Origin: Caldilineaceae bacterium | Lineage (GTDB): Bacteria > Chloroflexota > Anaerolineae > Caldilineales > Caldilineaceae | Assembly (NCBI GenBank): GCA_026708085.1 | Contig: JAPOVP010000050.1 | Coordinates: 1-64,000 of the forward strand | DNA length: 64,000 nt | Direction: 5' to 3' | In this document: positions 35,409 through 44,027 of the stretch, piece after piece | Layout: every line of letters starts with the position of its first letter | How positions within the stretch are numbered: position 1 is the stretch's first letter | The notes under the pieces: model-generated | Told to the model about the DNA's origin: nothing | Databases searched by the model: none | The model's input: only the letters and a program-made list of their open reading frames with translations | Program-made: the position numbers and the translations under genes

Positions 35409-37811
35409 TTACCAGGGAAGACGGCGAATATCGCGGCGCATGGCGCGCCATAGCTCTGCTGCCCGGGTCAGCGCGGCAGAGCGGAGCGGGTCTGTACTGT
35501 AACGCTCCTGGCTGACAGCCGCGGTTAAGCCAATTACGTTTCTGGTGAGTCTGCGCCGCCTCTCCGGTTCAGTTTCGTGATCCGCAAGATGGGCCGATAG
35601 GCCCTGACCGTACTCCAATTCGGTTTGGTTCGGCTGGTGGGGCCAACCGATGCGCCGGCCCCATGCCAGGAGACCATGCCATGGGTCTTGTGGCCTGCTT
35701 TCAAACCACCTTCCCACCAGATAGAGCAGTCCTGCCGCGGGCAGCAGCCAGAAAAGCATTTGCCAGTTCCAGGACCAATCCTCCGTTCCTGCTTCCTGCG
35801 GAGCATCGGCAGCCGGCTGCCTTGTGAAGCTGTCCGGCACCGATCGCAGTGCCGCCTGGCGCTGCAGCGTGGGCCTCCCGGCTGTCGGTTCGAATGGAAC
35901 CCAACCGATCTCCGGAAAGTAAACCTCCGGCCAGGAGTGAGCTTCTGCCTCGGTAATCGTCCATTCTCCTGATTCCAGGTCCCAGTAGCCGCCTATATGT
36001 CCGGTGGCAAACCGGGTGGGTAGGCCGTTCAGTCGAGCCAGAACAGCAAACGCCGTGGTGTAGTAATCGCAGTACCCTTGCCGCAGGTCAAAGAGGAAGA
36101 AGTCGGCCACCTCGGCGCCGGGTGGGGGACCGGGCACTTCGAGATTGTACTCGATGCCGCGCAGATGGGCTTCTATGGATTCGGCTATGGCAAAGGGCCC
36201 AGGTTGACCCACGGCAAGCCGATCAGCCAAGTCGCGGGTTCGCGAGGTGACCGATTCAGGGACCCTGAGATGAGAAACCATGTCCGGCGGCAGTACGGCC
36301 CCTTCTTTGCCCCATGCAGGCAGGGCACGCAGACTATCGACAGACATAGCGGGCACGAAGGAAACGACTTCGTATCTATCCACTGGGCCGGTGCCGGACC
36401 ACACGGATACAAGGTCGTCGCCGGCGCGCCTCTCCAACTCATATTCTGTCCTGAACATAGCGGGCTCGCCGGCAGCGGGGAGCACGGCAGTCGGCGAAGT
36501 CAACCGGACGCGTTGCGTCAGCGCTACCCTGCCCGGCCATTCCTCTTCGCTTCGCCAGTCCCGATTCGCTTCGATAGCGTCCTCTCTTTGTTGACCGCTA
36601 TTGTTCCAACCTCTCCCGTCATAGTTGACATATGTCCCCCACCGCATGTAGAGGCGCGGAGGCATGTCACCCATTTCCGTTACCGCGCCAAAGGGGTAGT
36701 TGGTAGAGACCCGCATCACTTCATACTGTCCCAGTTCGGTTCCGCCTTCAAGCAGGAACCGGTTAGGAAGACCACTGCCCAGGCGGCCAAGACCTCTTCT
36801 ACCTCCCTTCAGATCCGGAAACATACGCTCCGTAACTTCGTCTACCGAGTCGTAGACGGGGGTCATCGTCTGGTACACCTTATAGGCAAGTGGACTGATG
36901 ACGATGTTGGGCATGAAGGCGGCGACAATCCCGATAAGCACTGCACCAGCGCCGACAGACAGCATCCTGTCTGTCAGTAACATCGGGCTGAAGTCGGTAC
37001 GATGACGGGCCCAGTTCCTTTCCATGCGTTGCTGATCAAGCAGGACGTGCATCAGTAGGGCGGCCGCAAACCCAATCAGGATCAGAAGGCGGCCTTGACG
37101 GCCATAGAAGAGAAATGTGGCCAACACCCAAAGTGCCGGTGTGCCTACAATGAGGCCGTTGCGGGTTGAGAGTGCAAGCAGGGCTGTGACTCCGCCGAGA
37201 TACCACAGAACGACTCCGAAAAGCGTGAGAAAGACAAAGTCGTCCTGGTATGCTCCTCCGGCCTCCACCCCTCTAGCCCAGTCCGAGTATCGCAATACCA
37301 GGCTGTTCAGTTCGACCGAAACCCCTTCAGCAAGCGGGCGTAGATCATAGGCCATGGCTGCTCGCCACAGATCGATTGGGCCAGGGATCCAGTGCACAAG
37401 GACCTGCGAGACGGTCAATGCCCCCAGAAGGGTCCAGAGCAGAAAACACAGGCCGAATATGAAGAAGGCGGCGATCCTACCAGAGTCGCGATGCGCCGGC
37501 AGGTCAGAATGGCCGCTCTCGTCCAGGGCCGGTTCGACTCGGGAGGAAATGGTGCGTTCCCACATGTCACGCAACCGGTCCACCAGTAACCAGGCGCTCA
37601 ACAGGCCGAAAAAACTCACCCATTCGAGAGTGACGCGAACGCGACCCAGGTCGATCCATGCGGCTTCCCGGATTGCAATAGCCGGCAGTAGGGCTATCAG
37701 CAGCCCAACACACCAAACAACCCAACCGAGAGGAGGACGGAATCGGTTGACCACATACAGAAAGAAACGTACAAATACGTTTCTCTGATCGACGACGATA
37801 TCGTTGGTCAC
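35409..37811 (-). CDS. TgpA-like transglutaminase membrane protein
   Basis: 800 residues beginning with GTG. About seven hydrophobic segments cover residues 20-320, a periplasmic region follows, and the transglutaminase core has RQGYCDYYTTAFAVLARLNGLPTRFATG (catalytic Cys), EAHSWPEVYFPEIGW (His) and FEPT where many homologues have FDPT. A further helix (MLFWLLPAAGLLYLVGRWF) and a DUF4129-like tail close the protein. The family (TgpA/DUF3488) is linked to cell-envelope processing. Its start overlaps the DUF58 gene by 4 bases, so the two are translationally coupled. Confidence 0.9.
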   Translation of the reverse strand: MTNDIVVDQRNVFVRFFLYVVNRFRPPLGWVVWCVGLLIALLPAIAIREAAWIDLGRVRVTLEWVSFFGLLSAWLLVDRLRDMWERTISSRVEPALDESGHSDLPAHRDSGRIAAFFIFGLCFLLWTLLGALTVSQVLVHWIPGPIDLWRAAMAYDLRPLAEGVSVELNSLVLRYSDWARGVEAGGAYQDDFVFLTLFGVVLWYLGGVTALLALSTRNGLIVGTPALWVLATFLFYGRQGRLLILIGFAAALLMHVLLDQQRMERNWARHRTDFSPMLLTDRMLSVGAGAVLIGIVAAFMPNIVISPLAYKVYQTMTPVYDSVDEVTERMFPDLKGGRRGLGRLGSGLPNRFLLEGGTELGQYEVMRVSTNYPFGAVTEMGDMPPRLYMRWGTYVNYDGRGWNNSGQQREDAIEANRDWRSEEEWPGRVALTQRVRLTSPTAVLPAAGEPAMFRTEYELERRAGDDLVSVWSGTGPVDRYEVVSFVPAMSVDSLRALPAWGKEGAVLPPDMVSHLRVPESVTSRTRDLADRLAVGQPGPFAIAESIEAHLRGIEYNLEVPGPPPGAEVADFFLFDLRQGYCDYYTTAFAVLARLNGLPTRFATGHIGGYWDLESGEWTITEAEAHSWPEVYFPEIGWVPFEPTAGRPTLQRQAALRSVPDSFTRQPAADAPQEAGTEDWSWNWQMLFWLLPAAGLLYLVGRWFESRPQDPWHGLLAWGRRIGWPHQPNQTELEYGQGLSAHLADHETEPERRRRLTRNVIGLTAAVSQERYSTDPLRSAALTRAAELWRAMRRDIRRLPW

Positions 37812-39427
37812 CCTACCTCTTCCTCGACTTCATGGACAACGACCCCGCCGCTTGGGGTCGTGCGCAGAATCGTTCGTGTGCGGCGGTAGGTCAGGGCGGG
37901 AGTCAGTCGAGCACCGGCCTGTATGAATCGAAGTGGAATCTCATATCTTGCAAGAACTTCAACAAGGTTTGCCTGCGACGCTTCGGAAAAACTATTGGGA
38001 GCTGTATCGGATACAACGGTCAGGGGTTCCTGGGCCGAAGGGTCCCCGGAGTCAGATTGAGGTTGTTCCTCGACACTCAATTCTCCTGCTACCTGTATTG
38101 GCTCAGCAATAGTGTGTGCCGGCGTCACAGCGATCACACTGGCTGGTACACCCGCGTGACGCAGATGCAGCAACTCAGCCGTCCAGTTCTGGACTCCTTC
38201 CCCAATGTCGGACGTAATTGCCAGAACAGTCTGACCGGCGGTGAAAATGCCTCTTCCGCGACGCAGGAGTTCGGCGAGGGACAGATCGCCTTCCTGAACG
38301 GGAGCGAGGGCCGCCAGAATCCGCCAAACCTGTCCCTTACCAGGCTGCGGCGGGACATCTACCAGCAGAGACTGTGAAGCGTCACTGAGACTGATTCGAC
38401 CGTTTCCTGACAAGAACCCGTTAGCGCCTTCGCTTTGACCTATCGCAGGTGTGGGATCAACGATCGCGTCACCTTGCCAGTCCCATTCGAGGGTTGGCAA
38501 GTCAGCGCCCGACGCCGCAAGCAGGCCAACCGACCTTCTTTCACCGCCGCCCAGAAACTCAGCTGCGACGCTAGCCGCAAGGACGATGCTCGTTTCAAGC
38601 GAACTGTTCCCGGCCCTGCCGGACTGGACATGGCGGTTGACGTCGAGAACGATCCAGAGGTCACCGCTCGGTTCGGTTTCGACGTCAGTAACGATCAGTT
38701 CCCCCTGCCTGGCGCTGCTAGGCCAGTGTACGTGGCGCAGGCTGTCTCCCGGCTGATATGCCCTCACAGCCTGGGCGCGTTCCGAACCGCTATAGGTGCG
38801 CCTACGCCGGTCCTGGCCTGAGGAACTTCCCTTGGGTAGGTCAAGGTCAGGAATGTGGGCCACCCTGGGATATACGAGAAGAGACTCTGACCGTGTGTCT
38901 GCGTATTCGAGGCCAAAGAGACCGAAGGGATCGCCGGTGCGCAACGTATGCGGTCCAAGCCGGAAGACGCCACGCTGTGTACACTGTGCCTCCATCCTCC
39001 ACTGGTAGCTGCTGCCACTACCGCAGCTGACCACCTGTCTTGGATTGTATCCTGGCAGGCGTGAACTATCGGCGAACTCAAGCCAGTGCAACGGCAGGGC
39101 GCTCTCATTGCGGACGACAAATCTCTCCTGCAATGCGTCGCCTACCACAAGCATCGCCCCTTCACGCCGCCGCTCAAAGTAGATTTGCTGAACCTGATTT
39201 CGGACCCAGGCATAGCTGACTGCGTAGAGGCCGACCAGACAGATCAGAAGGGCAACCCAGACCGGGCTGGGGCCAAGGAGCTGCATGAAGATGAGAAGCG
39301 GAATGAAAAACAGGGGCCAGCCGCTACGCAAGTCGATGCGCCATCCCGCGGGCACTTGGCGATTCAGCAGCCTGTCGAGCGCACCTCGAAGATTCGGGCG
39401 GCGGGAAAGCACAGAGGAACGGCTCAT
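37808..39427 (-). CDS. DUF58 domain protein
   Basis: 539 residues with two N-terminal hydrophobic segments (about residues 35-75) and then a cytoplasmic or von Willebrand-like region. YQPGDSLRHVHWPSSARQGELIVTD is the DUF58 signature block. DUF58 proteins are usually encoded with a MoxR AAA+ ATPase and a transglutaminase, and act in envelope or redox-cofactor maturation; here the transglutaminase is present, but no MoxR gene is next to it. The C-terminal 150 residues (around EEQPQSDSGD) are low-complexity and not part of the domain. Confidence 0.9.
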   Translation of the reverse strand: MSRSSVLSRRPNLRGALDRLLNRQVPAGWRIDLRSGWPLFFIPLLIFMQLLGPSPVWVALLICLVGLYAVSYAWVRNQVQQIYFERRREGAMLVVGDALQERFVVRNESALPLHWLEFADSSRLPGYNPRQVVSCGSGSSYQWRMEAQCTQRGVFRLGPHTLRTGDPFGLFGLEYADTRSESLLVYPRVAHIPDLDLPKGSSSGQDRRRRTYSGSERAQAVRAYQPGDSLRHVHWPSSARQGELIVTDVETEPSGDLWIVLDVNRHVQSGRAGNSSLETSIVLAASVAAEFLGGGERRSVGLLAASGADLPTLEWDWQGDAIVDPTPAIGQSEGANGFLSGNGRISLSDASQSLLVDVPPQPGKGQVWRILAALAPVQEGDLSLAELLRRGRGIFTAGQTVLAITSDIGEGVQNWTAELLHLRHAGVPASVIAVTPAHTIAEPIQVAGELSVEEQPQSDSGDPSAQEPLTVVSDTAPNSFSEASQANLVEVLARYEIPLRFIQAGARLTPALTYRRTRTILRTTPSGGVVVHEVEEEVG

Positions 39428-39703
39428 GATTCAAATTGTCTCAAAGACCAAGTCAAGGGTTGGCTGATCTTTCAAGCTATGTGAGAATTGACGCTGGCGG
39501 CGCGGGCTGGTCAAGGCGAATTGGAGTCGTCCCGTGAGGCCCTCAGAGGAGCCTTGCCAACGTAATACCACAAGGTGCATCTCCCGGTTCTGCCCCGGGG
39601 CGAGATTGAACAGATTGTACCACAAAGTTGACCTGCATCCAGGAACTGGAACGCAACCGTCCAGTAGTGGTGCGGGCCTCTCTGCCTTTGGTCGTTCGCG
39701 CAA

Positions 39704-39994
39704 ATGATTTTTGAACTCTGTGCAATACTCAATAGCTTCCTTTTCGTGGACTTGACTTTACGGGGACCATTTTCAGCACTCTGGCAGATTCTGGCGATTC
39801 TGGCGGTAGCAGGAATCGTGATAGTTGTCATCTTGGCTATTATCGAACCGGGGCCACTGGTCAAGAGGCGTCCGTTCTCCAGAGAGGAACGGTCCCGCAG
39901 GTCGGAGTCAGAAAGCGATGGTCGGAGCTCTCAGGATACGTGTAAGGTGCCGGCCAGCGCAGACAGGACCCTCGATCACAGTGAAGGCTCGTAA
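39704..39994 (+). CDS. Possible small membrane protein
   Basis: 96 codons with one strong hydrophobic helix (FSALWQILAILAVAGIVIVVILAII, about residues 22-46) followed by an Arg/Ser-rich cytoplasmic tail. No ribosome site precedes the ATG, and the last 26 codons overlap the next gene in another frame. It may be a true small membrane subunit paired with the flavoprotein, or only an open frame across its leader. Confidence 0.4.
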   Translation: MIFELCAILNSFLFVDLTLRGPFSALWQILAILAVAGIVIVVILAIIEPGPLVKRRPFSREERSRRSESESDGRSSQDTCKVPASADRTLDHSEGS

Positions 39995-40922
39995 CCCGCA
40001 AGTCCGAGATCACGCCGGCGAACCACAGATTGCCGCGGCCCAGACCGACCGGCATCCCATTCGCCCAGTCGTTGGTCAACTCGACAGTGCGGTCATGCCA
40101 GGCCAGACTTTCGCTGTTCGCCTTCCAGCCAATCTGGTCCCACAGTTCCAGACAATAGCTGGTCGATATTTCCTTATGAGGTGCGGGAGTCCGTCTGAGA
40201 TGGAAGGGGAGGTCGAGTGGAGGCACTTTCTACGCCGGCCTTTGTTTGTCTGCGGCCGTCAGAAGATGGATCGGGATGAGCGCTGGCTGCTTATTCCCGC
40301 CTCAGGCAGGGTTAACAGAGAGAAAGACACGGAATCAAGCTCCGCAAATGGCCAGTATGGCGTCGATGCAGGATACGCGTGGCTGGCAAAGCGGGAGAAC
40401 GGCGACTCTCTCGACCTCCTTGGCCCGTTTGGCAACGGATTTTCGCTGCTGCCTGAGATGCAGAACCTGCTCCTTTTTGCCGACATTGAAGATGATCCTG
40501 CCTGGTTCTGGAAGTTGCTACCTTTATGCGAGCAGGCTCTGGACAGAGGTGGGAGGGTCACGTTCCTCATCAGGGCCGCGAAGAAGGAGTCCGTTGCAGG
40601 CCTGGTCCGCCTCTTGCCAATCCAAGTTGAGGTCCGAACCACATTGGGCGCAGGCCAGTGGCTGAAGCAGGTGGAAAGCACCGTGGCGTGGGCCGACCAG
40701 GTCTGTGCAGGGGTTCCCGCAGAATCGTATGGCGAACTCCTCACCCTTGTCAGGACTGCGCGATTCAGAATTGACAGGAATTTCGCCCAGGTACTGGTCA
40801 ACACAGACCTGCTTTGCGGCGTCGGTGCCTGCCTCGTATGCGCTATTCCGACGGCACGCGGCGGCCTAACCCGGGCCTGCGTACATGGCCCAGTCTTTGA
40901 CCTGACAGATTTGGCAGAATAG
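39918..40922 (+). CDS. PyrK-like [2Fe-2S] flavoprotein (orphan)
   Basis: 334 residues if begun at ATG 39918; a GTG at 39981 is an alternative. The C-terminus has CGVGACLVCAIPTARGGLTRAC, i.e. Cys-x4-Cys-x2-Cys-x12-Cys, as in dihydroorotate dehydrogenase electron-transfer subunits, followed by HGPVFDLTDL. FAD-domain traces are PGQTFAVRLP, RRPLFVCGR and LDLLGPFGNGF. It likely passes electrons from NAD(P)H to a partner through FAD and the cluster. No pyrD or other pyrimidine gene is adjacent, so its partner is unknown. An insertion of about 40 residues after the RRP motif is unlike typical PyrK. Confidence 0.8.
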   Translation: MVGALRIRVRCRPAQTGPSITVKARNPQVRDHAGEPQIAAAQTDRHPIRPVVGQLDSAVMPGQTFAVRLPANLVPQFQTIAGRYFLMRCGSPSEMEGEVEWRHFLRRPLFVCGRQKMDRDERWLLIPASGRVNREKDTESSSANGQYGVDAGYAWLAKRENGDSLDLLGPFGNGFSLLPEMQNLLLFADIEDDPAWFWKLLPLCEQALDRGGRVTFLIRAAKKESVAGLVRLLPIQVEVRTTLGAGQWLKQVESTVAWADQVCAGVPAESYGELLTLVRTARFRIDRNFAQVLVNTDLLCGVGACLVCAIPTARGGLTRACVHGPVFDLTDLAE

Positions 40923-41227
40923 CGAGCCCGAGCTATCTGCCGGATTCTTGTTTCTTCATCCTCCGGCTGGCAGAGAGCCGCTATGGGTTTGTACGCAGCG
41001 ACTTTCCTCGCCTTCCATTCGGATTCCCAGGTTTCCATCCTCACAACCCCCCGCTTCAGACTCTATTCCGGGCCGGCAGGCAACCAACGCCTCTGTGCCA
41101 CTCGGCAGATAATCGAGGTCCTAACATTCGAGTGAACCGGCCCTGCGTTCGAAGTGGTAGAGGTCCCGGCGCCGACGCTGGCACGGCCACCTGTTGCCGG
41201 TGTGCAGTCCAGACTTAGGGCGAGAAA

Positions 41228-41420
41228 GGGCAGGCACAAGGCCGGCCCCTACCGTTGGGGCGGCGGGGCGGCGTGAAGCAGGTGAGCGACCGGCGGCATA
41301 GACATGAAGCGGCATCGCGGCGCCAAGGTGGTATAGCTGGAGCGGGGCGTTGCGGGGGTTTCCCCCCGCACTAGGGAGGGCCGAAGGACCGACCGTCCAG
41401 AAAAGCTGTTTTTAGTAGTC
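41228..41420. repeat. Dispersed composite repeat, copy B
   Basis: The first segment (41228-41252) matches 41702-41726 with one difference over 25 bases. The second segment (41345-41420) matches 41832 onward and includes a GCGGGGG/CCCCCGC hairpin and a shortened form of the GGGCCGAA element. The 7-bp tandem tail is degenerate here (AGTAGTC then AGTTTTT). Confidence 0.85.
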
Positions 41421-41701
41421 AGTTTTTTGTTTCTAGTGGTTAGGGGGCAGTTTCTGCTCTTCCCCCGGCTCAGAATTGATCGCGAGATGGTTGGGGTCGG
41501 CTGTGACCTGAGGCATGGGAATGTTCGTCCCAATCTTGGATTGTGCCCCCCCTTTGCCGCGGGTGCGTCCAAGATTTGGGGTCGGGAACGTCTGGCGGGG
41601 AATCCATGGCTGCAGTGGCTGGATCAGTTAACGTCTTTTGGCGAGAAGCAGTGCAGGCCCCCGGCCTGGCCTTGCGGTGGAGTCCGTCAGTTGGGCGTGC
41701 G

Positions 41702-41917
41702 AGGGCAGGCACAAGGCCAGCCCCTACAGGGAACTGACGGGGCTGAAGGAACGTAGTGCGGCGAACCTCTCTCGGGAAGGCACCCGTCCCGAATGTAGAC
41801 ACGAGGTCGGCGAGGCATGTTGTAGGAGAGGGGGCGTTGCGGGGGCGGAGCCCCCGCACAAGGGAGGGCCGAATAGGCCCGACCGCCCAGAATTGCAGTG
41901 GTCAGTGGTAAGTGGTC
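41702..41917. repeat. Dispersed composite repeat, copy C (most complete)
   Basis: It contains the 25-base segment (41702-41726), an exact 8-bp hairpin GCGGGGGC-GGA-GCCCCCGC (41839-41857), the 50-base block shared with the left end of the window (41860-41909), and three heptads of the AGTGGTC type (41897-41917). Confidence 0.9.
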
Positions 41918-42052
41918 AGAGGAGGCACCTCACCTACTTCAGGGTTGCAAGCGGACTGGACATGGCTCCGCCGCTGCCCGAGGAACGGGATAGTTCACCC
42001 CAATTCCGGGATGCACCCCTTTGCCGCTCTATGTTCTGCCAATGCACCTTTG

Positions 42053-42061
42053 TGGTACAAT
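42053..42061 (+). promoter_or_regulatory. Extended -10 promoter candidate of methyltransferase-PAC2-LysK operon
   Basis: TGG directly before TACAAT, about 80 bases upstream of the methyltransferase ATG. The -35 is poor. Confidence 0.35.
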
Positions 42062-42140
42062 GTGCCGAGTCATGCTTTGTGACATAGGGTTTGATCCGTG
42101 TTGCAGGGTACCCCCACAGTGACTGAACAGGAGCAAATTG

Positions 42141-43025
42141 ATGGCCACAAGGAAGGGGGAGGCCGAAGAGCGCTCGCCGCCGGTCGAGGGTGAGAAACTC
42201 GTTGAGCCTCCAACACACCCTGAGGCCTCCTTTCCCGAGTACGGGCAGGAAGTGAAGCGGGTCTGGAACTACAACTCCGCCTTTTGGGACAACAGAATGG
42301 GCGAAGGCAACGACTTCGTCAATGTACTGTGCTGGCCGGTCATTGAAGAAATGCTTTCGGTTCAGCCTGGACAACTGGTACTGGATATTGCCTGTGGTAA
42401 CGGTTTGACAAGTAGAAGGCTGGGCCGACTGGGAGCACGTGTTGTCGCGTTCGACGTAGCGGAGGAGATGATCCGTATTGCCAGGGCGCGCAGTCTTGCC
42501 GACGACGGCGACATTCGCTTTCATGTACTTGACGCCAACGACGAAGAGGGAATCGCGGAGGTCTGCGATGAGAAGCTCGATGCCGCGCTGTCAAATATGG
42601 CCCTGTTTGACATGGCCGAGATCGAGCCGCTGTTTCGTATCTTGTTCAGTTTGCTGAAGCCTGGAGGATGCTTCGTTTTCTCCATGATGCATCCCTGCTT
42701 CAATCAGGCCCACTCCGCTCTCTTCTGCGAGAGACAGGAAGTTGACGGGGAAGAGGTCAACTCCTATGGTGTGCGTGTAAGCGGTTACATGACGCCGACC
42801 ATGCACAAGGGTCGAGCGCTTGCCGGACAGCCATTGCCTCAACCGTACTTTCACAGACCTCTATACGCTCTTTTGAGCATCGGGCTAAATGCAGGTTTCG
42901 TCCTCAACGGCATAGAGGAGAGAGCATTTCCTGCTTCACACCCGCCTGGAAGGCGGGATGTCAGTTGGGGGCCGAATTTCAGTGAAATCCCACCCGTGAT
43001 CATCTTTCGGATGCTGCGCCCTTGA
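42141..43025 (+). CDS. Class I SAM-dependent methyltransferase
   Basis: 294 residues from ATG 42141, 7 bases after AGGAG. Motif I is LVLDIACGNGLTSRRLGRLGARVVAFD, then EEMIRIARAR, and FRILFSLLKPGGCFVFSMMHP (post-motif III). An acidic, Pro-rich N-terminal tail of about 30 residues precedes a WNYNSAFWDNRMGEGNDF segment typical of this subgroup. The substrate is unknown. It starts a plus-strand operon with PAC2 and the LysK-like peptidase at gaps of 45 and 36 bases. Confidence 0.88.
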   Translation: MATRKGEAEERSPPVEGEKLVEPPTHPEASFPEYGQEVKRVWNYNSAFWDNRMGEGNDFVNVLCWPVIEEMLSVQPGQLVLDIACGNGLTSRRLGRLGARVVAFDVAEEMIRIARARSLADDGDIRFHVLDANDEEGIAEVCDEKLDAALSNMALFDMAEIEPLFRILFSLLKPGGCFVFSMMHPCFNQAHSALFCERQEVDGEEVNSYGVRVSGYMTPTMHKGRALAGQPLPQPYFHRPLYALLSIGLNAGFVLNGIEERAFPASHPPGRRDVSWGPNFSEIPPVIIFRMLRP

Positions 43026-43070
43026 AGGTCTACCGCCACTGTTCGAAACTAGCGAAATCGAGGTAAAGAC

Positions 43071-43991
43071 ATGGACGAGCGAGTACACCTGTGGGAGATC
43101 CCGACCGCCAGTGAGATGGTCATGATTGCCGGTTGGCACCAGTGGGCAGATGCCGGCTCGATCTCGTCCGGCCTTCCTGCCTATCTGATCGAGAAACTGG
43201 ATACGCGCAAAATTGGTGAAATCAGCCGCGACAGGTTCTTTCTTTTTCAGATGCCGGGCGCACATCACCTTCTCAGACCGGAGGTCCACACGAAAGAAGG
43301 CGTTGTTCAGGAGATGCGTGTCATAAAGACGGAGCTCTATTTCACTGAGCTCGGAGACAAGGGACTCTTCATTTTTCTTGGTGAGGAACCCCACGTTAAC
43401 GAAGAAGAGTATGCCGATGCCTTTTTCGATATCGTCGAAAAACTGGGGGTGAAGCGAGTAGTGGCCGTAGGCGGCGTTTACGGCGCCATGCCTTACAACA
43501 AGGACCGCGATATCTCCTGTGTTTTCAGTCTGGAAGAGATGCGGAAGGAGATGGAAGAATACGCCGTCCGGTTCTCCAATTACGAAGGAGGAACGACTAT
43601 CGGCTCCTATCTCGCATACCATGCCGGACAGCGCAACAAGGAGTACATTTGCTTCCACGGGTTCGTCCCCGCTTACGACTTTGGCCAGGTGATGCTGCCG
43701 GCACAAAGTGTTCGCATCGAGGACGACGTGAAGGCATGGTACGACATAATGCGCCGTGCAGATTTCATGTTTCACCTGGGAATGGATCTGTCGGAATTGC
43801 GAATTCAGAGTGACGAGCTGATCTCTTCCATGGAAGAACAGATGGAAGAGCTATCTCGCCAAGCCCCTCAGCTTGACGTGAATGCCTATCTGCAGAAGCT
43901 GGACGACGAGTTTACTGAGAATCCCTTCATGCCTTTGGACGATGTCTGGGAGAGGGAGTTGGGTGATCTTTTGGACGACCTTGAGGGCTGA
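43071..43991 (+). CDS. PAC2-family protein (proteasome-assembly-chaperone-like fold)
   Basis: 306 residues, GAGG before the ATG. MVMIAGWHQWADAGSISSGLPAYLIEKL is the PAC2 family opening, with RDRFFLFQMPGAHHLL, VVAVGGVYGAMPYNKDRD and GTTIGSYLAYHAGQRN in the usual order. The C-terminal 70 residues form charged helices. PAC2 proteins in eukaryotes and archaea help assemble proteasomes; the bacterial form occurs in actinobacteria and Chloroflexota and its role is unknown. No proteasome genes are in the window. It belongs to the operon with the methyltransferase and the LysK-like peptidase. Confidence 0.88.
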   Translation: MDERVHLWEIPTASEMVMIAGWHQWADAGSISSGLPAYLIEKLDTRKIGEISRDRFFLFQMPGAHHLLRPEVHTKEGVVQEMRVIKTELYFTELGDKGLFIFLGEEPHVNEEEYADAFFDIVEKLGVKRVVAVGGVYGAMPYNKDRDISCVFSLEEMRKEMEEYAVRFSNYEGGTTIGSYLAYHAGQRNKEYICFHGFVPAYDFGQVMLPAQSVRIEDDVKAWYDIMRRADFMFHLGMDLSELRIQSDELISSMEEQMEELSRQAPQLDVNAYLQKLDDEFTENPFMPLDDVWERELGDLLDDLEG

Positions 43992-44027
43992 CACCCTAAA
44001 CGCTGTCGACCTGAAAACGTAGTGGAA

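Larger units (their letters stand above)
40923..42140. other. 1.2-kb non-coding stretch with dispersed repeats
   Basis: No coding-like ORF. It contains two composite repeat units (41228-41420 and 41702-41917) and the promoter candidate at 42053. Minus-strand frames across the units read VGAGLVPAL, a peptide that turns up when this kind of repeat is translated and not a gene. Confidence 0.75.

Noticed and set aside
39431..39703. 90-codon minus-strand frame just upstream of the DUF58 gene
   Set aside because: It starts with TTG without a ribosome site, and no family is recognisable. It may be leader sequence.
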